From positions 186,001 through 250,000 of the forward strand of contig NZ_SZQF01000001.1 in the NCBI RefSeq assembly GCF_005869935.1: 64,000 nt of DNA. Direction: 5' to 3'. Source of the stretch: Winogradskyella algicola (lineage in GTDB: Bacteria; Bacteroidota; Bacteroidia; Flavobacteriales; Flavobacteriaceae). Shown one piece after another: positions 55,779 through 64,000 of this stretch (position 1 is its first letter; each line of letters opens with the position of its first letter). The position numbers and the translations under genes were made by a program. The notes beneath the pieces were generated by a model, which was given only the letters and a program-made list of their open reading frames with translations, had not been told where the DNA came from and did not search any database.

Positions 55779-58700
55779 ATGTTAGAAAAGATTATCAAGT
55801 TAAGCTTAAAAAATAAGCTTATCATTTTCATATTTACCACATTTATTATTGGTTTCGGAATTTTCTCTTTAACCCAAATTCCTATTGGTGCTGTACCAGA
55901 TATTACCAATAACCAAGTTCAAGTAATTACTACGTCACGCAATCTATCCACCCAAGATATTGAACAATTTATTACCTATCCCGTAGAGCTAGAAATGGCT
56001 AATTTACCAGGTGTAGAAGAGATTAGGTCAGTTTCAAAATTTGGTCTTTCAGTAGTGACTATTGTGTTTGAGGATGACATGGGTACGTATCTGCCTAGAC
56101 AACTCATTTCCGAAAAAATAAAATCTGCTTCAGAGAAAATACCTGATGGTTTTGGCTCACCAGAAATGGGACCAATTACTACAGGTTTGGGTGAAATCTA
56201 TCAATACATTTTGGATGTAAAGCCTGAATATAAAGATCAATATTCTATTACCGATTTACGTACCATTCAAGATTGGATTGTAAGACGCCAATTATCTGGT
56301 ATTCCTGGTGTTGTTGAAGTAAATACTTGGGGTGGTTTTTTAAAGCAATACGAAGTTGCCATTAACCCAAACAAGCTAAATGCGATGAACATTTCGGTTT
56401 CCGAAATTTATCAAGCTTTAGAAAAGAACAACAGTGTTGCTGGTGGTGGTTATATTGAAAAGACTAACGAAGCGTATTTTATTCGTGGAGAAGGTTTGGT
56501 TAAAAACCTTGAAGACATAGAACAAATCGTAGTCAAAAATGAAGGTACACCAATTTACATTAGAGATGTTGCTAAAGTTGGTTTTGGTAGTGCTACACGC
56601 TTTGGTGCCATAACTGGTAATGGCGAAGGCGAAAAAGTCCTTGGGCAAATTATGATGCTAAAAGACGGAAACTCTAAAGCCATTATCGACGCAGTGAAAG
56701 AACGTGTAAAAAGCATTCAAAAAAGCTTACCTGAAGGTGTTTACATCAACGGATTTTTAGAACGTAGCGAACTGATAGGGAAAACCACTTTTACCGTATC
56801 TGAAAACCTAATTTTAGGATCATTAATCGTCATTTTTGTTGTGGTTTTATTACTTGGTAATTTACGTTCTGGTTTAGTGGTCGCTTCTGTCATTCCTTTG
56901 AGTTTATTATTTGCTATTTCAATGATGAATATTTTTGGCGTAGATGCCAATTTAATGAGTCTTGGCGCAATAGATTTTGGGATTATTATTGATGGTGCTG
57001 TCATCATTGTAGAGTTTATTGCTTTTAGAATTATTACCGAAAGTGAAAAACTAAAATCACTAAAAAAAGAGGCAAAACAATCCGAAATTGATCAAATCAC
57101 ACTAAAAAGTGCCTCAAAAATGATGAATTCTGCCATTTTTGGACAATTAATCATCTTAATTGTATTTATTCCTATTTTATCATTAAGTGGTGTAGAAGGT
57201 AAAATGTTTAAGCCAATGGCGTTGACATTCAGTTTTGCGTTAGTTGGTGCAATGTTACTTTGTCTAACATACGTTCCCGTAGTATCATCTTTATTTTTGA
57301 AACCTAAATCACCAAGTAAAAAAAATATTTCTGTTAGGTTAATGAAAGTGCTTAACTCTTGGTACAAACCATCTATACACTGGGCTTTAAACCATAAAAA
57401 AATAGTGATTGGTTTAGCAGGAATTTTACTAGCTTTTAGCGTCTTTTTATTTAGCAGAATGGGTGGTGAATTTGTGCCAACTTTAGATGAAGGCGACTTC
57501 GTAATTCAACCTGTTTTAAAAACAGGAACATCGCTTGGAAAAACCATCGAAATTACCACCAAAATCGAAAAAACACTGTTAGAAAATTTTCCTGAAGTAG
57601 ATCAGGTAGTGAGTCGCATTGGCGCTGCAGAAGTGCCAACAGACCCAATGTCTATGGAAGAAAGCGATGTGATTATAAAACTAAAACCAAAAAAAGAATG
57701 GGTAAGCGCAAAAAGTAAAGACGAACTAGCCGATAAATTTAAAGAAGCACTAAGCATAATACCTGGTATGGAAGTCGAATTTACGCAACCTATTGAAATG
57801 CGTTTCAACGAGCTAATTACTGGTGTTAGAGCCGATGTAGCTATTAAAATTTTTGGTGAAGATTTATCTGTTTTAGCAAATAAAGCTGATGAAGTTAAAG
57901 AACTCATTAAAGACGTTGAAGGTGCTTCAGATATCATCATTGAAAAGGTAGAAGGTTTGCCACAAATGAGTGTGTCTTTCAACCGAAGTAAAATTGCACG
58001 TTACGGACTTAATATTTCAGATGTTAATCAGTTGATTTCCATGGGATTTGCAGGTGAAGCTATTGGACAAGTATTTGAAGGCGAAAAGCGCTTTGATCTG
58101 GTTATGCGCTTAGACCAAAACAATAGAAAAAATCTAGCCAGTCTTCAAAATTTATATGTTGATACACCAAGTGGAATAAAAATCCCACTTAGCGAATTAG
58201 CAGAGATTACTTACACTACTGGTCCTGCAAAAATTTCAAGAGATGATACAAAACGTCGTATTGTGGTTGGGATCAATGTTCGTAATAGAGATTTACAATC
58301 CGTTGTAGACGATGTAAAAAGCATAATTGACAATCAACTCAAAATACCTGTTGGCTACAACATAACGTATGGCGGACAGTTTGAAAACTTACAAAGCGCC
58401 AAAGCGCGACTCTCTGTAGCTGTACCAATTGCTTTAGTTTTAATTTTTGTCTTACTCTATTTTGCGTTTGGCTCTGCTAAAGAAGCCTTATTAGTTTATA
58501 CAGCAATTCCGCTAGCTGCAGTTGGTGGTGTACTATTATTATGGTTACGAGATTTGCCATTTAGCATCTCTGCTGGTGTTGGTTTTATTGCGCTTTTTGG
58601 TATTGCAGTACTTAATGGTATTGTCCTTATTGAGCATTTTAAAGAACTAAAAGCACAAGGCATCACCAACATAGAAGAGCGCATTAAACGTGGTGCTACA

Positions 58701-60098
58701 GACCGTTTAAGACCAGTACTGCTTACCGCGTCTGCTGCTGCTTTAGGCTTTTTGCCTATGGCCATTTCTACAAGTGCTGGTGCCGAAGTACAACGTCCGT
58801 TAGCAACTGTAGTCATTGGCGGATTAATCACTGCAACCGTACTTACCCTACTTGTTTTACCAGTGTTATACGCCTGGTTTGAAACTAAAAAAGACATAAA
58901 AATGAATAAAACAGCAATCATTAGCATAATTGGTTTCTTTTTTATGCTGAATGCTAATGCTCAGCACTCATTAACTATTGAAGAAACTTTGGCGTTAGCC
59001 ATAGAGAACAATGCCAGCTTAAAAGCGTCGAATCTTAAGGTAGACGAAAGTAATGCTTTGATAGGAAGTGCTTTTAGTTTTGATAAAACGTCTATTTACT
59101 ACAGTTATGACGAAAATAATCTAGCTATAAATAATGAGCCTATTAGGGTTTTTGGAATTTCGCAAGATTTCAAGTTTCCAACAGTGTATTTTGCAGATAA
59201 GAAGACCAATAAAGCAAAAGCGAGTTTAGAAGAAACACATTACAATCTTCGTTTTAAGCAATTACAACAAGCTATTTATGCTAACTATTATCAGTTAAGT
59301 TACGCTAAAAACAAAGCGAAAACCTACAGATATTTAGATAGTTTATATCAAGATTTTGCTAGTAAATCAAAACGTCGTTTTGAACTTGGTGAAACGAATT
59401 ATTTAGAAATGATTACCGCTAAATCCAAACAAAAACAGTTGGAAACCTTGTACAAACAAGCTTTAAAAGAAGTTTCGTTTTCTAAAGAACAACTCAAAAG
59501 TGTTGTGCAAGTAGATAGTTTAGATATCCTTGATCAACCGCTTGAACAGTTACAAATTGAAACTATTTCAACACAAAACAATATTGGTTTACAATACTTT
59601 GAACAAGCAAAAAACTATCAAAACGCTATCTATCAACAGGAAAAGCAAAACCTGTTGCCAGATATTAGTATTGAGTATTTTCAAGGTACAAACGACCAAT
59701 TAAATACCAATTTAAAAGGATATCAAATAGGTTTAAAAATACCATTTTTGTTCTCTGGCAATACTTCAAAAATAAAAGCTTCAAAAATTGCTAAAGACAT
59801 TATTAAAGAGCAGCAACAAGATTACAAAACCAAGTTAAATACTAAGTACAATGCACTTTTAGCGACGTTAGCGCAATACGAAGAAGCTGTAAATTATTAT
59901 GACAATGAAGGTGAAGATCTAAAAAATCAAATTATAAAAACAGCAAATCGCACTTTTAAAGAAGGTGAAATTGACTTTTTTCAATACATACAAAGTCTTG
60001 AAACCGCTAGCGAAATTGAATTATCGTACCTAGAAAATTTAAACGCTTACAATCAAACCGTAATACAAATTAACCACCTTACCTTAAACATTTTTTAA
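55779..60098 (+). CDS. heavy-metal RND efflux pump fused to a TolC-type outer-membrane channel (CzcA-CusC fusion)
   Basis: The 1439-residue product joins two complete proteins. Residues about 1-1040 form an HME-RND pump of CusA/CzcA type: LTQIPIGAVPDITNNQVQV near the N-terminus, 12 membrane segments, and GGEFVPTLDEGDF after the second half begins. At about residue 1046 a new MNKTAIISIIGFFFMLNANA-type signal sequence begins, followed by an outer membrane factor domain (about 1065-1439) with two TolC-like helical repeats. No stop codon separates them. How the membrane-embedded pump and the outer-membrane channel are separated or accommodated is unclear; cleavage at the internal signal peptide is likely. 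Confidence 0.93.
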   Translation: MLEKIIKLSLKNKLIIFIFTTFIIGFGIFSLTQIPIGAVPDITNNQVQVITTSRNLSTQDIEQFITYPVELEMANLPGVEEIRSVSKFGLSVVTIVFEDDMGTYLPRQLISEKIKSASEKIPDGFGSPEMGPITTGLGEIYQYILDVKPEYKDQYSITDLRTIQDWIVRRQLSGIPGVVEVNTWGGFLKQYEVAINPNKLNAMNISVSEIYQALEKNNSVAGGGYIEKTNEAYFIRGEGLVKNLEDIEQIVVKNEGTPIYIRDVAKVGFGSATRFGAITGNGEGEKVLGQIMMLKDGNSKAIIDAVKERVKSIQKSLPEGVYINGFLERSELIGKTTFTVSENLILGSLIVIFVVVLLLGNLRSGLVVASVIPLSLLFAISMMNIFGVDANLMSLGAIDFGIIIDGAVIIVEFIAFRIITESEKLKSLKKEAKQSEIDQITLKSASKMMNSAIFGQLIILIVFIPILSLSGVEGKMFKPMALTFSFALVGAMLLCLTYVPVVSSLFLKPKSPSKKNISVRLMKVLNSWYKPSIHWALNHKKIVIGLAGILLAFSVFLFSRMGGEFVPTLDEGDFVIQPVLKTGTSLGKTIEITTKIEKTLLENFPEVDQVVSRIGAAEVPTDPMSMEESDVIIKLKPKKEWVSAKSKDELADKFKEALSIIPGMEVEFTQPIEMRFNELITGVRADVAIKIFGEDLSVLANKADEVKELIKDVEGASDIIIEKVEGLPQMSVSFNRSKIARYGLNISDVNQLISMGFAGEAIGQVFEGEKRFDLVMRLDQNNRKNLASLQNLYVDTPSGIKIPLSELAEITYTTGPAKISRDDTKRRIVVGINVRNRDLQSVVDDVKSIIDNQLKIPVGYNITYGGQFENLQSAKARLSVAVPIALVLIFVLLYFAFGSAKEALLVYTAIPLAAVGGVLLLWLRDLPFSISAGVGFIALFGIAVLNGIVLIEHFKELKAQGITNIEERIKRGATDRLRPVLLTASAAALGFLPMAISTSAGAEVQRPLATVVIGGLITATVLTLLVLPVLYAWFETKKDIKMNKTAIISIIGFFFMLNANAQHSLTIEETLALAIENNASLKASNLKVDESNALIGSAFSFDKTSIYYSYDENNLAINNEPIRVFGISQDFKFPTVYFADKKTNKAKASLEETHYNLRFKQLQQAIYANYYQLSYAKNKAKTYRYLDSLYQDFASKSKRRFELGETNYLEMITAKSKQKQLETLYKQALKEVSFSKEQLKSVVQVDSLDILDQPLEQLQIETISTQNNIGLQYFEQAKNYQNAIYQQEKQNLLPDISIEYFQGTNDQLNTNLKGYQIGLKIPFLFSGNTSKIKASKIAKDIIKEQQQDYKTKLNTKYNALLATLAQYEEAVNYYDNEGEDLKNQIIKTANRTFKEGEIDFFQYIQSLETASEIELSYLENLNAYNQTVIQINHLTLNIF

Positions 60099-60099
60099 G

Positions 60100-61236
60100 A
60101 TGAAATATATATTTATACTTCTTTTTTCGCTTTTACTTTTAGCCTGTGGAAATAAAGAAAATAACACAGGAACCGTTGATAACACTACAACCAAAAGCAA
60201 TATTATAACCGTAACTAAAACTCAATTTGAAAGTGAAAACATGGTTTTAGATACTTTAAAAACATTTGATTTTTCAACAGGAATTGCTGTTACCGGAATG
60301 ATAGACGTACCACCAAAAAACAAATCGAGCATCAGTACTTTTGTTGGTGGATATATTTCTAACACACCGCTTTTAATTGGCGACCAAGTTAAAAAAGGAC
60401 AACTTTTAGTGAGCTTAAAAAATCCTGAATATGTCGAAATTCAGCAAAACTATTTAGAAGTCGCTGAACAACTTAATTACCTAAAAGCTGAATTTGACAG
60501 GCAAAAAACATTATTTGATGAGGAAATTACTTCAGAAAAAAACTATCTAAAAGCGCAAAGCACTTACAAAAGTAGCCTTGCCACTTATAACGGACTAAAG
60601 AAAAAACTACAAATGATGAATATAAGTCCTACAGCTGTAGAGCAAGGACGTATAACCTCAACTATAAATTTATATGCACCGATTAACGGAAACGTAACGA
60701 AGGTAAACGTTAGTAATGGTGCTTATGTTGCACCAAACGATGTGATATTAGAAATTGTGGATATTGACCATATTCATTTAGAATTATCTGCTTTTGAAAA
60801 AGACATTATGCGCATCAAAAAAGGTCAAAAAATACGGTTTAAAATTCCTGAAGCTTCAGAAAAAACCTTTGAGGCAGATGTACATTTAGTCGGTACAACC
60901 ATTGATGAAACTACTAGACGCGTTAAGGTTCACGGACACGTAAATAAAGATCTAGCTAATTTCATTGTAGGTATGTTTGTAGAAGCTAACATTATTACGA
61001 ACAGTAAAAAAGGGATTGGTTTGCCAAACGACGCGATTATAGAAGAAGGCAAAAGCAAATACGTACTAGTTTTAGACCAAGCAACTACTGACAATTACCA
61101 ATTTAAAAAACTAAAAGTCAGCATAGGACAACAAGACGAGAACGTAACAGAAATTTTAAATCCTGAAACTTTACAAAACAAGCAAATGTTAGTTAATGGG
61201 ATTGGGATGTTGCTAGAAACACCAACTGAAGAGTGA
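60100..61236 (+). CDS. RND periplasmic adaptor (CusB/CzcB-like), lipoprotein
   Basis: The 378-residue membrane fusion protein has a lipoprotein signal (ILLFSLLLLACGN, Cys about 16), a barrel-sandwich/lipoyl region with VGGYISNTPLLIGDQVKKGQLLVSL (about 80-105), a long helical hairpin (about 110-170), and beta-barrel and membrane-proximal parts. It links the inner membrane pump to the outer channel. It begins 1 bp after the pump-channel gene. No His-rich metal-binding N-terminus is seen. The order channel-pump fusion then adaptor is one operon. Confidence 0.93.
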   Translation: MKYIFILLFSLLLLACGNKENNTGTVDNTTTKSNIITVTKTQFESENMVLDTLKTFDFSTGIAVTGMIDVPPKNKSSISTFVGGYISNTPLLIGDQVKKGQLLVSLKNPEYVEIQQNYLEVAEQLNYLKAEFDRQKTLFDEEITSEKNYLKAQSTYKSSLATYNGLKKKLQMMNISPTAVEQGRITSTINLYAPINGNVTKVNVSNGAYVAPNDVILEIVDIDHIHLELSAFEKDIMRIKKGQKIRFKIPEASEKTFEADVHLVGTTIDETTRRVKVHGHVNKDLANFIVGMFVEANIITNSKKGIGLPNDAIIEEGKSKYVLVLDQATTDNYQFKKLKVSIGQQDENVTEILNPETLQNKQMLVNGIGMLLETPTEE

Positions 61237-61242
61237 GTCTCT

Positions 61243-62064
61243 TTAGCCAAGACCTACGTCTAAAGTCATCATAATAATAAAGCCACCAATAAAGCCAAGT
61301 GTGGCTAAATCAGTATACTTATCGCGTTGGGTTTCGGGTATGACTTCCTCAACGACAACAAAAATCATAGCACCTGCAGCAAAAGCTAAAGCATATGGTA
61401 AAATAGGTTGAAAGAATGTAACCGCAACTGCACCACAAACTGCAGCGATAGGTTCTACAATGGCTGAAAGTTGCCCATACCAAAAACTTTTAAATTTGCT
61501 AACTCCGTGACGGCGTAATGGCATAGATACCGCTAATCCTTCAGGGAAATTTTGAATACCAATACCCAATGCTAAAGCTACAGCACCACCAATAGTGGCT
61601 TCTGGTATACCTGCAGCAACACCACCAAACAGTACACCTACTGCCAAACCTTCAGGAATATTATGCAAGGCTATTGCCAAAACCAAAAGTGTTGTTCGTC
61701 TCCAAGGTGTCTTTACACCTTCTTTTTCTTCTTCTTTAAAATTAATGTGTAAATGAGGTAGTAACTTATCTAATCCAAAAATAAAGAGTGCTCCTAACGA
61801 AAAACCTACAACAGCGGGAATAACCTTTACAAAGCCTTCGCCTTCGCTCATTTCTATTCCTGGAGCTAATAAACTCCAAAAACTTGCAGCTACCATAACA
61901 CCACCTGTAAATCCTAACATTGCATCCAAGAGTGCTCTATTCATTCCTCTAAAAAAGAATACCAATGATGCTCCTGCAGCAGTAACAATCCATGTAAAAA
62001 GTGAAGCGTATAATGCACCTAATACTGGATCTATAGTTTCAAAATATTGTATAATACTTTCCAT
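61243..62064 (-). CDS. ZIP-family metal transporter
   Basis: The 273-residue protein has about eight membrane helices. The signature HNIPEGLAVGV (about 139-149) and the second motif QNFPEGLAVSM (about 172-182) mark the metal path of GufA/ZIP-type transporters. The loop about 108-122 is charged (FKEEEKEGVKTPWRR). It probably moves Zn, Mn or Fe. It follows the DtxR/MntR-type regulator gene on the same strand with a gap of about 50 bp, so both may be co-regulated by metals. Confidence 0.92.
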   Translation of the reverse strand: MESIIQYFETIDPVLGALYASLFTWIVTAAGASLVFFFRGMNRALLDAMLGFTGGVMVAASFWSLLAPGIEMSEGEGFVKVIPAVVGFSLGALFIFGLDKLLPHLHINFKEEEKEGVKTPWRRTTLLVLAIALHNIPEGLAVGVLFGGVAAGIPEATIGGAVALALGIGIQNFPEGLAVSMPLRRHGVSKFKSFWYGQLSAIVEPIAAVCGAVAVTFFQPILPYALAFAAGAMIFVVVEEVIPETQRDKYTDLATLGFIGGFIIMMTLDVGLG

Positions 62065-62113
62065 TTATTATTTGGTCAATTAATTGGTTTAATTAGTAGT
62101 TACTATTATGGGC

Positions 62114-62779
62114 TTAATGCTCATTATGAGCTTTTACATAAATATTGTTTGTAATGGACTTAGACATTACCATTTCTTTCTTGTTAATTTTTAAAGTCAT
62201 AGACTGATCGAATTCTTCTTTATCCTTAACTTCTATCTCTGTACCAATACCTATTTTATGCTTATCAAGATACTTTAAAAATTCACTCGAAGAGTCTAGC
62301 ACACCAACACAAGTATAGGTTTTGTCAATTTGCGCCATAGACAAAACAATCTTTGCGGTACGCTGTATTTGTCCATTTTTATCTGGAATAGGATCTCCGT
62401 GAGGATCGTGGCTAGGGAATTTTAAAAAAGCATCTAACTCATTAATCAGTTTTTGTGACTTAATGTGCTCTAATTGCTCTGCCACATCATGGACTTCATC
62501 CCAAGAAAAATTCAATTTATCTACCAAAAAAACTTCCCAAAGTCTATGCTTACGAATAATATCTACTGCAGTTAATTTTCCTTCTTTAGTAAGATTAACT
62601 CCTTTATATTTTATATAAGTAATGAGATTCTTTTCAGCTAATTTCTTGAGCATATCTGTTACTGAAGAAGCTTTTGTCTCAATCTTTTCAGCAATAGCAT
62701 TTGTGCTTACTGCGTTTCCTTCTCTACTTTCTAGATGATAAATTGTTTTGAGATAATTCTCTTCTGATAATGTAATCAT
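62114..62779 (-). CDS. DtxR/MntR-family metal-dependent repressor
   Basis: The protein has an N-terminal winged HTH (YLKTIYHLESREGNAVSTNAIAEKIETKASSVTDMLKKLAEKNLI), a dimerisation and metal-binding domain (ILRKHRLWE-like region with HDVAEQLEHIKS and FPSHDPHGDPIP) and a C-terminal FeoA/SH3-like domain (about 150-221). An upstream ATG at 62800 exists, but the -7 box at 62805-62798 overlaps it, so the start is the ATG at 62779 (MITLSEENYL), which matches the family; length is then 221. With Mn or Fe bound it should repress metal import genes, including the neighbouring ZIP or TonB genes. Confidence 0.92.
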   Translation of the reverse strand: MITLSEENYLKTIYHLESREGNAVSTNAIAEKIETKASSVTDMLKKLAEKNLITYIKYKGVNLTKEGKLTAVDIIRKHRLWEVFLVDKLNFSWDEVHDVAEQLEHIKSQKLINELDAFLKFPSHDPHGDPIPDKNGQIQRTAKIVLSMAQIDKTYTCVGVLDSSSEFLKYLDKHKIGIGTEIEVKDKEEFDQSMTLKINKKEMVMSKSITNNIYVKAHNEH

Positions 62780-62797
62780 AAGCTTTAAAACTTTATA

Positions 62798-62805
62798 CAA
62801 ATATA
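62798..62805 (-). promoter_or_regulatory. -7 box of the DtxR-type gene
   Basis: TATATTTG on the minus strand, exact match to TAnnTTTG, 19 bp before the ATG at 62779. It settles the start choice of the repressor gene. Confidence 0.65.
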
Positions 62806-62832
62806 CTTTAATTTTATTTAAGTAAATATTTT

Positions 62833-62848
62833 TTTAGTCTTGTCTAAA
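62833..62848. promoter_or_regulatory. candidate DtxR-type operator
   Basis: TTTAG-TCTTGT-CTAAA is a perfect 5-bp inverted repeat with a 6-base spacer in the gap between the repressor and the divergent TonB receptor gene. The form resembles DtxR-family operators. It lies just upstream of the TonB gene -7 box. Confidence 0.5.
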
Positions 62849-62856
62849 TTTTATTT

Positions 62857-62864
62857 TACCTTTG
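62857..62864 (+). promoter_or_regulatory. -7 box of the TonB receptor gene
   Basis: TACCTTTG matches TAnnTTTG and lies 17 bp before the start codon at 62882. Confidence 0.6.
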
Positions 62865-62881
62865 CTTCAAATTTTGTTGTG

Positions 62882-64000
62882 ATGTATCGAATACTATTTG
62901 TTTTTCTTATTGCTTTTCAACTCGTAAATGGTCAAACTACATTTACGATAAAAGGAAAAGTAACCTCTGGTAACGAACCTATTACCTATGCTAATGTGTA
63001 TTTAGAAACTACATCTTATGGAACCAATACTGATGCTAACGGATATTATGAAATTATGAATATTCCATCAGACAATTATACAATTGTGGTTTCAATGGCT
63101 GGTTATATTACCCAACGTAAAACAATTAAAATTGAAGAAAACTTAACAATTAATTTTGATCTTGAAACAGAGTCATTAGATGAAGTTGTTATAACAGGTA
63201 CCAGAACCTTTAAACGAAAAACAAACTCTGCAGTAATAGTTAATATTTTAAATAGCGAAAGTCTAAACACACTACAAGCTTGCAACCTTTCTGAAGGCTT
63301 AAAATTTCAGCCTGGATTGCGTGTAGAAACCGATTGCCAGACCTGTAATTACACCCAATTAAGAATTAATGGACTTGGTGGTGGATATTCACAGATTTTA
63401 ATTAACGGAAGGCCTATTTTTAGCCCTTTAACAGGTCTTTATGGATTAGAGCAAATTCCTGTAAATATGATAGAGAGTATAGAAACCATAAGAGGTGGAG
63501 GCTCATCGCTTTACGGTTCTAGTGCTATTGGTGGTGTGGTTAATGTAATTACCAAAGTGCCTAAAACTAATAATTTTGATGTAAGCTATACCTACCAGAA
63601 CATAAATGGAAAAACGGATGACCATATGGTGTCTGGCAATGCAACTGTTGTATCAGATTCTAAAAACGCTGGTGTATCATTGTTTATAAACAACCGTAAT
63701 AGGGATTTTTACGACCATAATGATGATAATTTTTCGGAATTAACCAAATTAAAAAACACTGCTCTAGGTGCCAACTTTTTCTTCTTACCATCAGAAAATC
63801 AAAAACTAGAAGCCAGTTTTAGCAAACTCAACGAATATCGTTATGGAGGTGAAATGGTAGACCAACCTGCTTTTTTAGCCCAACAAGCAGAAGAAAGAAC
63901 ACACGATGTACTTATGGGAAGCCTAGACTACCAAATAAATTTCAACAATGACGATAGTTCTTTTATATCTTATTTTGGCGCTCAGCAAACAGATAGAGAC
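62882..64000 (+). CDS. TonB-dependent receptor, cut by the window end
   Basis: The frame is open from the ATG at 62882 to the window edge (373 codons seen). It has a signal peptide (MYRILFVFLIAFQLVNGQ), a CarboxypepD_reg-like domain (about 20-100, TFTIKGKVTSGNEPITYANV) and a plug domain (about 110-225) with ETIRGGGSSLYGSSAIGG. The plug contains ETDCQTCNYTQLRINGLGGG, a Cys-x-x-Cys-bearing segment common in one flavobacterial receptor group. The barrel follows. Divergence from a DtxR-type repressor and the ZIP gene suggests metal or metal-chelate import. The 3' end is outside the window. Confidence 0.9.
   Translation, partial: MYRILFVFLIAFQLVNGQTTFTIKGKVTSGNEPITYANVYLETTSYGTNTDANGYYEIMNIPSDNYTIVVSMAGYITQRKTIKIEENLTINFDLETESLDEVVITGTRTFKRKTNSAVIVNILNSESLNTLQACNLSEGLKFQPGLRVETDCQTCNYTQLRINGLGGGYSQILINGRPIFSPLTGLYGLEQIPVNMIESIETIRGGGSSLYGSSAIGGVVNVITKVPKTNNFDVSYTYQNINGKTDDHMVSGNATVVSDSKNAGVSLFINNRNRDFYDHNDDNFSELTKLKNTALGANFFFLPSENQKLEASFSKLNEYRYGGEMVDQPAFLAQQAEERTHDVLMGSLDYQINFNNDDSSFISYFGAQQTDRD

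Noticed and set aside
62780-62800. Upstream ATG start for the DtxR-type repressor
   Set aside because: A consensus -7 promoter box overlaps this ATG, so it would lie outside the transcript.
1-64000. CRISPR array
   Set aside because: No regularly spaced identical repeats of 25-40 bp were seen. The repeats in the tRNA array are irregular and linked to tRNAs.

Overview
The window looks like a piece of the chromosome of a marine-type member of the Flavobacteriaceae (Bacteroidota). The DNA is AT-rich. Ribosome-binding sites are mostly absent. Several promoters match the Bacteroidota -7 box TAnnTTTG. Typical gene families are present: TonB-dependent receptors with an N-terminal carboxypeptidase-like domain, a GalE-like L-threonine dehydrogenase, an RND pump fused to a TolC-type channel, and a Bacteroidota-type tyrosine integrase. 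I cannot name genus or species.

Layout. (1) 250-2130: a minus-strand tRNA array of about fifteen tRNA or tRNA-like genes with one small ORF inside. Several of the tRNAs are interrupted or flanked by short hairpin (REP-like) repeats in the T-loop, D-loop or anticodon stem. (2) 2180-6260: a TPR protein, two tiny genes with their own promoter or terminator, ferritin, an AraC regulator, and an AhpD-like peroxidase linked to a repeated promoter element. (3) 6470-16090: a co-directional catabolic cluster (Na+/solute symporter, acyl-CoA ligase, secreted alpha/beta hydrolase, helical-repeat protein, TonB receptor, cytoplasmic alpha/beta hydrolase, 3-hydroxybutyrate dehydrogenase-like SDR). It is probably for uptake and breakdown of a hydroxyacid ester or oligomer. 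(4) 16260-27050: housekeeping and accessory genes (short SSB, an IS1595-derived cargo element, a zinc-finger protein, a CBS protein, M13 peptidase, threonine dehydrogenase, hybrid histidine kinase).

(5) 27159-50385: a genomic island of about 23 kb integrated in the 3' end of tRNA-Asn(GTT). It is bounded by a 42-bp direct repeat and has a tyrosine integrase next to the intact tRNA. One minus-strand operon holds a type I restriction-modification system (HsdM, HsdS, HsdR). Two DUF262 proteins (GmrSD-like), a membrane protein and two unknown proteins sit between the Hsd genes, and a SprT/YgjP-type metallopeptidase gene follows hsdR. The island also carries a RepL-like protein with repeated upstream motifs, an Lrp-type regulator, a large RecB-like nuclease-helicase, and an Abi_2 HEPN abortive-infection protein. 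The Abi gene lies inside a second copy of the IS1595-derived cargo element seen at 16.8-18.2 kb.

(6) 50500-64000: core genes again: RseP, a SCO protein, FeoAB with a small Cys-rich partner, a heavy-metal RND system (CzcA-CusC fusion plus CzcB), a ZIP transporter and DtxR/MntR-type regulator, and a divergent TonB receptor cut off by the window edge. The most unusual content is the repeat-riddled tRNA array, the pair of IS1595-derived elements with swapped cargo, and the type I RM operon with embedded DUF262 proteins.
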